Source of the DNA: Drechslera avenae
Lineage: Eukaryota; Ascomycota; Dothideomycetes; Pleosporales; Pleosporaceae
Assembly: GCA_034640345.1 (NCBI GenBank)
Contig: JAXRVH010000076.1
Location: forward strand, 20,999-84,998
Direction of reading: 5' to 3'
Length of the DNA: 64,000 bases
In this document: positions 23,528 to 34,875 of the stretch, in pieces
How positions within the stretch are numbered: the stretch's first letter is position 1
Layout of the letters: the number at the start of each line of letters is the position of its first letter
Notes under the pieces: model-generated
Databases searched by the model: none
Seen by the model: the letters and a program-made list of their open reading frames with translations, nothing else
What the model was told of the DNA's origin: nothing
Made by a program: the position numbers and the translations under genes

Positions 23528-24909
23528 ATGTTAGCACCTTCTCTTGCGGTTTCCTTAACAGAAAACTGCTTTGTGCGTAGCCTTCCATCTACGGAAGCCA
23601 CTCGCGAGAATATTCAGATAGACTCAACCGTCGTCGTTCTACTACAACATCTTATGACTCTATCTACGCAACTAGAGATTACTAGCGGCTTTGAGACTAC
23701 TAGACGTCACTTCGACGCCGTCGCAGCTAGGTCTCCTGATTACACTCCTCCCAAATCCTTAGTTACTAACAAGTGTGCATTTGCTTTTGGTATGTAAACC
23801 TAATGCAACGTACGTTACAATGTATTCTAACCTCGTTTAGATATCGATAGTGTCCTTATCTGGGGTGGTTAACCGATTCTAGAAGCTATCGAGGCTATGA
23901 AGGTGCTTAATGGCGAGAACGAATACGGCATCCAAGTCCTATACATCTTTGTTACTAATAGTGGCGGCAAGACCGAAGCCGAGCGTTGCGTACAGCTAAG
24001 TAAGCAACTAGAACTAGAAGTATCACCTAAACAATTCATCTGTGGACACACCCTAATAAGTGAGATGGCTTAGAAGTACTGCACTATTCTCGTAGTTGGT
24101 AGTAAGGGCGAGAAGTGCCGTATTGTCGCTAAAGGTTACGGGTTTAAGGATGTGTAAGTTTGCTCTCTGGTTGTGATTACATAGCAAATACTAACATGAA
24201 GCTTAGCGTAACCCCTGGTGATATTATTAAGGACAACCAAGACACTACACCCTTCCGGAAGCTTATAGAGGAAGAGTACAACAACTCGCGAGCCCGGAAC
24301 TTTGCTAAGGTTGAGATTGAGGCTATCTTCGTTTTTGCCGATTCTCGCGATTGGGCCTTAGATCAGCAGATCATTCTGGACCTCTTAATGTTAAAGAACG
24401 GTCGTCTTGGCACTAGGTCTGCGAACTATGACGAAGGCCCGCCCGTATTCTTCTCGCACAATGACGTAGTTTGGAGCGCTTCGCATGACCTTACTCGCAT
24501 CAGTATAGGCGCTCTCCGCGTCTCTCTAGAAGCTATATTCAAGGCAGTTACAGGCCGCAATCTTAAGACCACCGTATTCGGCAAGCCGCAGATCGGTACC
24601 TTTCAGTTCGCCACTCGCCTACTCCAGAAGTGGCGCAAAGACACCTACGGCATCGACTCGGCTCCTTCCACCGTCTACTTCGTAGGAGACACGCCCGAGT
24701 CTAACATTAGGGGTACCAACGAATACAATAAGCAAAACCCTAACGCAAACTAGTACTCCATCCTCGTTAAGACTAGTGTCTTCCAGGACAGCACTACGCC
24801 CCGCTTTGAACCCAAGGCTACAGTGAACACTATTCTTAACGCTGTCAAGCACGGCATAGAGCGCGAATACAAGAAGGCTCTAAAGGAGAGCATGATAGCG
24901 ACGGCATAG
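23528..24909 (+). pseudogene. HAD-superfamily hydrolase (CECR5-like, subclass IIA), decayed
   Basis: Exon 1 starts MLAPSLAVSLTENC and ends FAF; an intron at 23,790-23,840 joins it to DIDSVLIWGG, the HAD motif I (normally DxDGV; Gly is Ser here). Then come YIFVTNSGGKTEAER (motif II region), a second intron at 24,154-24,206 with a TACTAAC branch (GYGFKDV/VTPGD), FFSHNDVVWS, and FGKPQIGTFQFA with VYFVGDTPESNIRGTNEY (motifs III/IV). Stops are TAA at about 23,869, TAG in EMA-stop-KYC, TAG after NPNAN (24,751-24,753) and TAG at 24,907. The family is a mitochondrial or cytosolic phosphatase-like protein of poorly known substrate. Clearly dead, but splice sites survive. Confidence 0.8.
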
Positions 24910-25449
24910 ATAGGCAAGTTGAACCGCGTCTTATTCGGCATCCTATTTATCATAATGCCAAGCCATGCAAAAATAGTCCTTACAAGATTTGGCGTTAGCC
25001 TACATAACTTTGTCACTTAGTCTTCAGAAGATCACTATTGTGTCAGCTAATAACTTTCCTATCCGCAGAACAAGTAACAACCCCCTCCCCAACTCTTCCA
25101 ACATATCGTCAACACTATTACTATCATCAAACCTCTACTCTATAACCCGCTAAGAGTATCCAGGTAAGAAGAGACTAGTTCTTCCCAGCCGCAATCGACG
25201 AAGCAAAGGCACAATCTCAAATGTTTATAATCTCTGCGACTCCAAACATAGCCATCGTTAAGTAGCAGTCAGTCATATCAACAAAACACCATCTACAGGA
25301 GGAGTGGCCTAACTAGTTAGTAGATTACCCTCCGTAACATGTATGCAGTTCTCACTAACTCCTAGTAACAGAGTACCTAGAGCCTATTTAGAACCCTTCA
25401 ACTTAGCTGTAGTAGGGATGTTAAAGGTGGATCAGTACCTTATACTAGT
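24910..25449. other. No recognisable feature
   Basis: TAG/CTA-rich intergenic sequence. No ORF, RNA gene or repeat partner is seen. Confidence 0.5.
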
Positions 25450-25491
25450 GCACCGGCCAAGTTCTCCGCGCTCGGAAAACTTGACCGGTGC
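25450..25491. repeat. Near-perfect 42-nt palindrome
   Basis: Arms of 19 nt (25,450-25,468 and 25,473-25,491) pair with only two C/T differences around a 4-nt centre (CGCT). The arm reads GCACCGGYCAAGTTYTCCG. Both differences are transitions. It looks like two abutted terminal inverted repeats or a very small miniature element. No second copy was noticed in the window. Confidence 0.7.
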
Positions 25492-25654
25492 GTGGCTAGA
25501 ATAGAGTAGAACCAATCTCTACAAACCAGAACGCCCACATGTCGCTCTTCAGATAAGCCAGACAATGCAGTTGAACCTAGGATTACTAATGTAGCAGCCT
25601 GCGAGTTTGGCCTGATGGTAGCGCAAAGCAGACTACCTGGCGGAAATAACCAAC

Positions 25655-25808
25655 TGTCGCAGGCTAAGCGCTATCGCGAGCCTAACCTTTATTCCTAATA
25701 GTGCGGTGCGATGGCTTTTATATCAGCTAAGCTAGGATGCTGCAAACAATTAAATATACACTCTTTCCAATCATTCTAGCTACAGTACCCGCACCTAACC
25801 GTGCGACA
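25655..25808. repeat. Solo-LTR-like sequence
   Basis: It starts TGTCGCAGGC and ends CCGTGCGACA and is collinear with the solo LTR at 43,779-43,927, including GGTGCGATGGCTTTTATAT and TACCCGCACC. No 5-bp target duplication is visible (flanks CCAAC and TAGCT), which fits an older, mutated insertion. Confidence 0.6.
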
Positions 25809-25997
25809 TAGCTATTCTTTGTCGTAGCTGGCGCTCCAAAGATTCCGCGACGTAAAGGGATTCTGTGCAGAAGAGCTTCGCGGAAGAGAGGGTAGCGCCA
25901 CCCTACCTAAGGAAATAAGCGCGATATGACCGCCTGATATTCCACAGTCCCCGCGTTATCTTCAACAAACGTTTCGCGCTCGTTCTATCGTGGTAAC

Positions 25998-27375
25998 TAG
26001 AGGCCCTTAATACCGCATTCGAGATTACCAACGATCCTCACGTCCTTTACGAGACACCACAGCTTCCCGTCGCCGAACTTCTGCAGCCAAGCCGTGACAG
26101 TTTCCCAACTTTTGCCCCGCACAACTCTCCCCACTATAATATCGTGACCTTACTAACACCAAGGCCGCGATAACTCCGCAGAAGAACGTATTGGTTCTCC
26201 AAGCACAGTTTCTAGCGCAAGGTGCGCATAACACACCGCTTTATTCGCATCACTAGGTATGCCTATATCGTCAAGAGGCTTCGTTATTACACTTTCAGGG
26301 AGCTCCGCTTCGAGGTAGTCTACGATATTCGCGTTGCGCGCACTTAGGCCACTAATAAAAAGTTCGTCCACTTTCTAGCCAGCAGAGAAGCAGTGTGCGA
26401 GGAGTCTGTAATACTACTTAAGGATATTCTCGGCTGTTATACGGGTAACAGTAGCAATCGTATCTGCTTCCGACAGCTCCCAGAAGATGCACTCGTCAAC
26501 AAGTCGTTATGCTTTATAGTCGCCAAACATTTCCCTAGCTATACTTAGTGAGAGCAAGGTGCGTAAGTAGTCGTATATGTCGAGGAACTTTATCACAACG
26601 GCTTAGTAAGCCTTTCCCTACGCCGCGAACTTTCTATTATTGTCTGCCGTCTGTTTGTTTAAAGTGCAATATCGCATAGCATAGTTAATAAGCAGACTTC
26701 TAGGCCCGCAGTCGCGACACCCGGCTCCTTGAGCACTTTTGTCGGACCGAGGAGGGATAAAGTTGCAGTTGACCAGCTCGCCGATACTAAGACAGACGCG
26801 AAACTTGATAGGGTGTCTTAAGAAAAGTCTGTCAACGTATGCGACAAGGGATATGCGAGGCCTAACGAAGCCGGCTTCCATCACTACGAAATCAAAGACA
26901 GTATTGACACCGATCTCTATACTAATGTTAGTGTTCCATCCGAGTTTATGAGTATCCAGGTCCTCCGTCTCAGGCATGCCAGGTCGTCTTAAGCCCGACG
27001 TGTGTGTTCCGACCAGATCTATAGACGCAAGTGGTATACCATACTGCTCACAGAAGGTCGTTATGCCACTAGAAAACATGTTACCAAGCAGCATATCAAG
27101 GCGTATCACTAGCGACGATTTGCGCTCTGCTTCGCGAAGGGCGGTGAGAATATAGTTCCGGACAGGAGGTAGAGTAGGTACCAAGCCGCACTATTCTTAG
27201 TTAACGCCTGCAGAGTAACGGCATTAAAGGCACTAACTTGGATAAGCTCTAGATACAGCGTAGCATAAGGAGAGGCTTGCTAATACCGAACCAGCGCAAA
27301 GTCAAGTTGGTTTAGCCCACTTCCGCAACAGACACCCAAGACCTAGAGGTCCAACGCAGCTTGCAGATCCTTCAT
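25998..27375 (-). pseudogene. AnmK-like (anhydro-N-acetylmuramic acid kinase family) gene, decayed
   Basis: From a possible ATG at 27,375 the frame reads GVCCGSGLNQLDFALVRY, then LLGNMFSSGITTFCEQYGI, LASIDLVGTHTSGLR, FRVCLSIGELVNCNFIPP, DTIATVTRITAENILK and KVDELFISGLSARNANI. These follow the order of the AnmK sugar-kinase fold: N-terminal glycine-rich motif, GTH/GSHG-type motif, TRITA and the SG-rich motif near the end. Stops include TAG at codon 11, TAG and TAA near FAA/KAY, TAA after GDYKA, and TAG after ENILK and after FSAG. Bacterial members recycle cell-wall anhydroMurNAc; what fungal relatives phosphorylate is not known to me. The C-terminus (KDVRIVGNLECG) ends at 25,998. Confidence 0.65.
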
Positions 27376-28951
27376 AGTCCCTCTTATATTGATTTGTAGG
27401 CTATCATAGTCTGCTGCTAATTCGTGGTAGCGCATGCTAGGATTGATTAAGCAGCAACCAAGGAATGCACTTAAGTGCTGTAGGTCAAGAGGCGAAGGTC
27501 ATTAAATCGTCAAAGTAGTACGCGTCCAGTGGCGTGTGACTAAGCCGTCTCCAAGGATCGTTCGGGTGTTCGCCCTATATAGAGCTTTGCGTCGGAGGAT
27601 GCATACTAAAGGTAAGTTTTAGGGAAGGGAAATACGACTATAACTATACCAACTCACCAAACCCTAGGAAGTCTCGCCATACAGAGGGTCACGTGTCAAA
27701 GCTCCAGCACCTCGATACGACTTACGCGAAGGGGATTCGCTCAGAACAAATACCCAGGCTGCCAAAATAACGCAGCTACCCGACAGCTATCCCTATAGAT
27801 TCACACCAACACCTAGGGATTAGTAGAACTACAAAAGAATGCGTAAAGAGTACATTACGATTGCGATTTCCACTAGCTGTTTGCTACAGAAAGAGGCTAT
27901 GCAGCTACAGCACAGTGAGCAAGGCCCTATATACTAAGGATACCTAATACTAACAATGCGGTGCAAAGTATCGTAGACCTAGCTCTAGCAGAAGCTTACC
28001 ATACTGTGGATAAGAGCGTCATCGGAGCGGTTAGGAACACGATGGGACTAAATCAATATAACAGATCAGAAAGACCGTGCCTCATACAGGACTCTCATCC
28101 TGCTTGGCTGACGAACTTACGACCTCTACAGCTACCGCTCACGGCTACATGCGTACAGCTCAGGCCACGTTCGGTTCAATCGACCGATGATTATAAACTT
28201 TAAACATCGTGATATCGAACACATGTCATATTACGAGTAAGACGTGTTAAACTTGCATGCCAGAACAACATATCGCATAATGTATGCCATCAGGTTATAT
28301 AGAATATGCAATCGCAGTTCGAGAAGCTAGCCATAGGCGCACTAAGCGCCCTTCTCTCTCAATAACGCCACCGGCCTTTCCAGAGCATCTATAGCCACAG
28401 CATTGTACATCATACTTTCGGGACAATTACGTAATAGCTAAGGCTCTCAAGAAGTAGAGTATCTTGATACACAATTTCTGTTGACTGGCGACATCTAAGG
28501 AGACGAAAGCAGCATCTTTAGTTTCGCAAGAGAGCAAGAGATAGGTGGGCCCGAACATTAAGGCTGCTAAACAAGGCGACATAGAAGGGTATTCGAAGTT
28601 GATTAAGAGGCTCAATTTGCGTAGAAATTCCATTTCCGACAGATTCAACAAGCAATTTCCATAATACAATCGTGCCCATATCCTCAATGCGCCCGATACT
28701 CTATATCTGCGGTACTAAACACGATGGTACTTCCCCTAGGAATTGTAATGGCTGCCAAATAGAGTTGTGACACCTCATTCATACCATACTGAGCGTTCGC
28801 ATAGTCTTCAACACCTTCCGCAACAGTCGTTTTCTCTTTGACGTTACTAAGCCGCTAGCTGCATAGGGCATCGCTTAGTACGAGAAACTACTCATTTTAC
28901 TTGTTCCCCGAGTAAAGGATCGATGCAGAGTAGGGTTACCACTCCATAGTA
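27376..28951. other. No recognisable feature
   Basis: TAG/CTA-rich interval between two minus-strand pseudogenes. Two short ORFs (27,961-28,203 plus; 28,427-28,687 minus) have no motif and are likely chance. Confidence 0.5.
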
Positions 28952-30938
28952 TTAGGTCGGAGAGGTCGAGGAAGTGGGAACGCCCCATTCAGCTTTCAGT
29001 GCGTTGATGATCCACGTCGTTGGCCAGACGTGGTTCTTCTCGAAGTTGCTCAGGATATCTACTACCTAATCCCTCTCTCTCGGGTCGCATACAAGCGGTC
29101 CCTAGATGAAGACAGTATGGCAGACAGTAATCGCCAATAGGACAATCTCCAGTAAGCTATTGCTAGCCCCACAAATAGTGCGTGCATGCGATAGGATTTG
29201 ATGCTATTATAATAAGTATATGGCGGTGCTTCTCGATGTCCTAAGTCCTTACATCTGTACCAGAAAGGCTCCTGACATTGCAGATCGCGAACTTTAGGCC
29301 TAGCTTATAACATAGCAGCATAATACACGCAAAGTGGTAAAATCCAAACGACACAGCTGATAGATTTGTAAGCATTTGGGTGAAGAAGTAAATTCACGGG
29401 ACTTACTGTGCCAGTCAGCCGTGAACAAGATCTCAGGGAAGGAGCCTTGATCGCCAGCTGGACTTTCGAAAATAGCATTAAAGGTGTCCGGCCTGTCATG
29501 AATCCACGTCTGAATAAGGTCCTACAGCTCCTGCCAGCGTCGCATCTTGTGGGCATTCTCGTTTTTGGGTTCCTTACCATCGAAGCAGAAGTTCACGACA
29601 CATGCAAGATTCCATGTCATTTGATTGGCCCAAGCTGTCTCTAACCTCAGTCGAGCCAGCGGGTGCGCATCACACATTGAGCCCGGGGTCGGGTGCAATT
29701 GCAACGAGAAGTCGATATCAGGCGGCTGCTGATTCATAGTAGCATTGTAGAGGCACTGGCGTACGTAGACCCAGAAGGCAGCTTCGCGCAAGGTGGGCGC
29801 GGACGGGTCTACGTAGTGGTTGCCTTGGGAGGAGCGAACGATGGCCGAGCAGCCTGCGAGGTGCTGTTCATCATCTGGACCAGTGCTGGACGGGACTAGG
29901 AGCACATGTTAGAAAGAAAACGCACAATGAACATATTGGTAAGCACCGTTCAGCTGCTCATAGAAGAGCAGTATAACAATGGCGCACAAGAGAGTCTCGT
30001 TATGGCTAGCCGCGTCCTCATTTAGTCGCTCGATGTGCAAAGCAATGCAGCGCTGATAGGCTGCCTCCGCTGTCGCATCTTTTTTGCAGTGGCGAGCAGC
30101 AAAAGACATAACAGCGTGGCAAAGCACTGGGCACTGTTTGACTTTCTCCGGTACCCCCAGCGTAAACTGACGAGCCGCGTCGGTGCAGTCGAGCCAGCGA
30201 GCAAGATGCTCGGTGTAGTGGTGCATCAGCAAGGCCTCTTCATGAGTCAGAGGAACAGCCTGTGGCGAGTAATTTCTCGCGCCTTCTAGTGTATCCCTAC
30301 GGTTATGTGAATGCGAATTTGCCCGCTGCATAACCTGGCGGGTATGTACCGGCAGGGAGCCCTCTGGCAAGCCTTCCAGGCTGTGCGACCGTAGCAAACT
30401 CGCCACCGTCACGCCACCCGTCGTGCTCCTGGATTGGGGAACAAAGTACGGCGAGCTTGGCGATAACTAGGCTGATGGTGAAGAGACGCTGGTAGACTGG
30501 CCTTTCGATGTCCCATCGGTCCGACTGTTTTTCTGCTTTCTCGGTGAAGTGTTCCGGCTGAAGCCATTCTCGCTGGAACTGTTCGCATGAACCGCCTCAT
30601 CCCTTTTATCGATGCCAGCGAGACCATCAACACCGTCAACATCCATCACGTCCTCCTTAGTGTCGGTTTCGTTGTCGGTGCCGCCGGCAGCGGATCTACT
30701 TGACGTGGGTCCGTCAGGCCGGTAATCTTTGAACTTAGTATGTGGCTCTTCCCACAGGCAAGGGCGGTTCTTCTTGCCGCAGGCTTTGCACACTGGACGG
30801 GTCTCGTCGCCTGCCCACAGAATCAGTATCGAAGGAAAGGAAACTCTGAACAACAGACATACATTTGACGCGGCGCGCTCGACATGTAAGGCTTGCACAT
30901 ATTAGTGAACTTCGTCGCCACAACCTTTTAGGGTCCAT
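28952..30938 (-). pseudogene. Zn2Cys6 transcription factor, decayed
   Basis: Exon 1 begins MDPKRLWRR and ends in the zinc cluster (LTCRARRVKC across the splice). Intron 30,811-30,862 (GTATGT donor) joins it to DETRPVCKACGKKNRPCLWE. The first cysteine appears to be Ser (ASLTC). Exon 2 is Ser-rich and then enters the fungal regulatory domain (ARWLDCTDAARQFTLGVPEK, AASHNETLLCAIVILLFYEQ). Intron 29,896-29,946 leads to a strongly conserved segment (APTLREAAFWVYVRQCLYNA), and intron 29,357-29,406 to FGFYHFACIMLLCY. The frame ends near NALKAEWG. In-frame stops are TAG at 30,467, 29,522, 29,102 and 29,066, plus one near 29,250; at least two replace Trp of the family (QEL-stop-DLIQTW, VFI-stop-GPL). 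Splice sites remain intact. Confidence 0.85.
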
Positions 30939-31568
30939 TTACCAGCCGCTCCTAGAGCGGAATTTACTTTATAAGGTTAGCAAAATGTTTTGCGTGTAAC
31001 CCAGGTACCGGACTTTACCCCATGTGTAGGAATTTGAAATAAATGTTCGAATTGAAGTGTACCTGTCGCGCTATCGATGCCTGGATGGTGGCCTTCTCAC
31101 GCTCTTAAATTGCACCTCTTGTGCTTGTCAAGTTAGTAAATATTTCGCCACTACCTTGTGGCGATGGCATGACTGGTCAATTTGACACGGAACCGTCGCC
31201 TCGAAGATGATGAACAGTTTGCATTCGCCAGTCAGATTGAGTTTTGCAGCACTCTCGGTACAAAAAGCCGAGATGAAGCTCCTTCCGGGAATACTCTTGA
31301 CCAAGAAGATGCCCTGACGTATCGTCTCACATGCCATGGTGTCAGGTTTCGTGTGAAGCCACTCAGTCTGACTGGTAGCCCTGGGTACGCTGACGGCCAC
31401 AGGTTGAGCCGACGCGTTTGTTGAGCCACCCCACCGACATGTACGTGAAGTCAAATATGAAGCTGCAGAGTCACTGCAAATTGTGATAATATTGCGATAA
31501 CTTGGGGTTGTACTATATACATGCTTGCGAAACGTTTGCACTATTCAGAATATTTTTTGGTGCTGTTA
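30939..31568. other. No recognisable feature
   Basis: Upstream region of the decayed regulator. An open minus-strand stretch at 31,128-31,541 has no motif. Confidence 0.45.
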
Positions 31569-33005
31569 TTAATCGTGTTCGTGTTGTTTTGGGTGGAGCT
31601 GGCGATGCAGGTTGCGCCTCAACAGCACCCACCCCAACGCGATTATTACTCCTCCGCTTTGCCTGTTGACCTTTAGGAGGCTTTGAAGCTGCTCTCTTGC
31701 CACTTTAGGACTGTTTACGAGCTCTTTGAGAGTCGCGATCCTGTTTTTCTTGCTCTTTTTGGGCCCTCCGCGCGGCGGCTTCCTCAGCCGCCTTTTTGCG
31801 CTCTTCTGCCCGGGCTTCTTTCGCACTTTTCTAATGTCTTTTAGAAATGGGTTCTGTTTACCGTGCAATACGACAATTTAGTACGAGCGTCACGCGACCG
31901 CCTCGCTTTGGCCAGCAGTGAGTGCGTCGAAAGCTCATGCATCTTGTCGAAAGTCCGTCAACATACAGCTTGTTTCATCATCATCCTATCCCGAGCACTG
32001 CACTCGAGCTCGAGAGACTGTCGTGCTTCTGTGCTAATTTCAAAGTTCGCCTGCTAGACGTGCCAGATGAAGAGGCCCCGCATACCTAGCTTAAAGTAGC
32101 TTAGCTGTAATCTATCGCTGCTGACGCTAGAACCGTGGCTGTGTGGCTATGGCTGTACGGCGCTCTTGCCAAGCGCTCCAGGATGGGAGCTGGATTTGAA
32201 GACCCCGGCGTTTGGCTCGTGTCAACGAGCACATCCAGCATCGAAACCGCAATCAGCTTCCGATACAACTATCGTGCAACTTCAAGATGCAGTGCAATGC
32301 ACGACCATAGCTAACGCAAAAGCTTGCATGCCATAGAGATAAACCGTCGCGCCGCCCTTTAGCTCCGCAGACCCGCCGTTGATCCCTCGTCCGACCCACC
32401 ACGTCCTCGTGCTCTCAGGCACATCGCAAGCAACACCCATACCTAACCGTAGCCGTATATCGCCTGAGCTCGTCGAAGGGAATACAATGAGTCAAGAGGC
32501 GTCTAAGAATAAGGTGGGCAGGTGTTATACAGCGGGCATGGCAAGAGATAGAGACTAACTGGCATGATACAGAATACTAAGATACGAGTCCAGGCTTTGG
32601 CAAGCGGAGTAAGTGTTACTGGAAGGACGCTGTTGTTGCAAGCATGTACAAAGGCGGAAAGGGTCTGCATATCTTGGGGGTATAGCTGTCGTACGGTCAT
32701 ACAACGAACGGCTTTTCGCATGAGCACTGCAATCATTAGGGCGAAGGAAAGGTGCTTCAGTTCAATCTCTAAGGGTGATGGGGAGATCGGATTGTTAATG
32801 CTCATGAGCGCCGGGTGAGGTAGAACAGAGATCTGATGGTAGCTATGCTTAGTAAGGGTACTACGCTATCTAAGGCTGCATGCCGTCCTGTCATAGATAA
32901 TGGCCTGCTATCTCTTCACAACGCCATCCAGTGCCGACGTTCATGGCAATCTTATGGCCAGTGCGGTTCAGCCGCCCTCCCTGTCTGTTGTTGTGAAATC
33001 CAGTG
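31569..33005 (-). mobile_element. Transposon relic with transposase C-terminus
   Basis: Read on the minus strand, the element starts near 33,005 with CACTGGATTTC and a diverged form of the shared terminal motif (GGGAGGGCGGCTGAACCGCA). It then matches the relic at 3.7-4.6 kb, and then 52,858-53,150 and 19,990-20,270. At its 3' side the frame reads AKEARAEERKKAAEEAAARR and QKEQEKQDRDSQRARKQ, a basic coiled tail typical of pogo-type transposase C-termini, followed by a stop. The catalytic core is missing. The order of pieces suggests an internally deleted copy. Confidence 0.6.
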
Positions 33006-33166
33006 GCAAGTTACCCCGGACGATACCCTCCGTATACGCAAAGAACTGGACCTTTCCCACCGTGTCAACATAAAGTGTCGTCTTACTCCCTAAACATTCA
33101 TGTCCAAGTAGTTACTCTCGACACTTTGCGCAACTTCACAGCCTGCCCCGTAAATAATTACCCATC

Positions 33167-33647
33167 ATGGATGCGAACGGTACGTAAGATTCCATAGAGA
33201 GTGATCGGGATGGACAATGGCGTTCGCTCTCACCGTCACCTCTGCTAACTTGGCCTAGCCACCTCCTCCTCCACCCACCCAGCCTCGCCTCCTCCAACAT
33301 CGTGGTCCAAAGAAGCCGTTTTCGCTTTCATCACCATATTCATCATGATCGTTGTATCCAGTATCAGCTTAAAATGCAAACGCCAACAACGCTTCATCTC
33401 ACCCAGACTTCGATGGCTCGGGCAAGGTAACCATTCCAACCCTTCAAGCGCCTCGCGTCAGCTTACCCTCTACCTAGACAAAGAGCTCGGAGGAATATAC
33501 CGACACTTCAGGGGCTCTGGCTGGGTCGACATAGCGGACGTGAGGCGATACCAGCAGGATACGTATACGTCGTTGATTCGGCTGAGGAGAGGTCCGAGGA
33601 TGGCGGGAGTGGTTGAGCAGGTGCAGAGCATTGGGAGGAGGAGGTGA
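33167..33647 (+). CDS. Small single-pass membrane protein, two exons
   Basis: Exon 1 is only 13 nt (ATGGATGCGAACG, 33,167-33,179). The intron (33,180-33,258) has a GTACGT donor, GCTAAC branch and CCTAG acceptor. Exon 2 (33,259-33,647) completes 133 residues. After a Ser/Thr/Pro-rich N-terminus comes one clear hydrophobic segment at about residues 24-42 (AVFAFITIFIMIVVSSISL), a basic stretch (KCKRQQR) that would sit in the cytosol, and a soluble C-terminal tail (LDKELGGIYRHFRGSGWVDI). No family name is known to me. The splice model is well supported because the upstream ORF otherwise lacks a good start. Confidence 0.6.
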
Positions 33648-33839
33648 CTGTATCTAACGGTTCGCGAAGAAGTCATGCCAATGAACTGTGTTTCGCTGAA
33701 TGATTGAGACCTTGAGCGGTGAAAATCGCGAATTAGTAACCGGGGAGGTAATCGATACCAAAAGCCATGACGTTATTGTCAAGCTTGGCTACCTTCAGGC
33801 TACTTCCCGGCTTATATGTCTGGCTAGCGATCCTTTCAT
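33648..33839. other. Short intergenic interval
   Basis: It separates two convergent genes. No terminator-like or other element is recognised. Confidence 0.4.
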
Positions 33840-34463
33840 TCACCGGGCGCACTTCAACGGCTGTTGAACTTTTGGATTTGCCGAGGGTAGAAGCTGCGAG
33901 AGAGCTATCCACTGCTGAAAAACGGTTGAAGTCGCTAAGATGGAGCCGCAGGCCTGGATAATTAGTGAGTTCCAGTGCATAGGGTTCCAGCTTCTGTGTT
34001 CATGCATCGACCTGTATTCTTCCAGTCGCCGCAGAGAGTCCATAAGGAGATCAGTCTCATCCGTTGCTTGACCTAACCAGACAACCACCTCCTCCGCTTG
34101 CGAATAGATCTTGCACATTTGTTGGACCTGGTGTCCTCGCTCTAGTTCATTGCTTTGATCGACGCAGATAGCGTCAACCCAGAGTATCGTGTCTATATCT
34201 TTCGAGCGGAGATGTTGGAGGGCTAAGTATAAGTTTTCAGTAACGTTGAATGCCTTCCTGTTTACTGTCACTGTGGCAGTCGTTTCTGTGCCGCCCCAAG
34301 CATATGATAGAGCATCGTATGGAACCGTGTGAAGGCCATCAAGGTAGGCCTGAAACAGCATACACTCGACGGCTGGTCCATTGCCTCGTAGTAGATGTAA
34401 AAGTTGAAACGCAGGACGCCCGAGATCCATCAGTGTGTAGTCAAAGAGGTCCATCCGTGTCAT
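33840..34463 (-). CDS. HET-domain (heterokaryon incompatibility) protein, short
   Basis: Starting at ATG 34,463 (MTRMDLFDYTLMDLGRPAFQ) the protein has the classic HET motifs: VPYDALSYAWGG at about residue 49, then ILWVDAICVDQSNELERGHQ and VQQMCKIYSQAEEVVVWLG. HET proteins act in non-self recognition and cell death at hyphal fusion. Family members usually continue for hundreds of residues. Here the resemblance stops after about residue 168 (WNPMHWNSL) and a random-looking tail ends at TGA 33,840, 207 residues in all. The frame stays open upstream of 34,463 without family resemblance. It is either a truncated gene or a 5' exon whose partner was lost. Confidence 0.7.
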   Translation of the reverse strand: MTRMDLFDYTLMDLGRPAFQLLHLLRGNGPAVECMLFQAYLDGLHTVPYDALSYAWGGTETTATVTVNRKAFNVTENLYLALQHLRSKDIDTILWVDAICVDQSNELERGHQVQQMCKIYSQAEEVVVWLGQATDETDLLMDSLRRLEEYRSMHEHRSWNPMHWNSLIIQACGSILATSTVFQQWIALSQLLPSANPKVQQPLKCAR

Positions 34464-34875
34464 AAACTGGAAAACCGGGTCATTAGCTAGAGGCTTCGAG
34501 ACTAAGAGACTAGAGGCTAGACTACCTGGCACTGATGATGTACAGCTACAAATGTCGACGAGAGTAGCAAGAGAACGGCATACACCGAACGCCTGAATAG
34601 CAAACACAAGCATTACTTGTGTGTCTAGTAGTGTCTGTACGTTAAGAACTGAAGAGCGCGAGGCAGAAGCGTAGCGGGGTAACAGAGCTGGAGGCGCAAG
34701 CCATGCGTGGCAGTGCAAGGCTGAACTTTTGCAAGATGCGTGAGACTTGCAGACGCAAGCGGCCATAGAGAATTGTAATCTAGTGCCTAATGTGGGATAC
34801 TATAGTTTGTGCTAATTCATGTGTTCTATGAGTAGTCATGCGAAACTGTGGCGACCCAGTGCTAGAAGTTAATAC
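34464..34875. other. Upstream region of the HET gene
   Basis: No separate gene is seen. The minus frame remains open to 34,766, but its text looks random. It ends at the terminal repeat of the next element. Confidence 0.4.

Noticed and set aside
25590..25650. tRNA-like GGCCTGATGGTAGCGC near the LTR-like repeat
   Set aside because: No B-box or cloverleaf follows, so it is probably chance.
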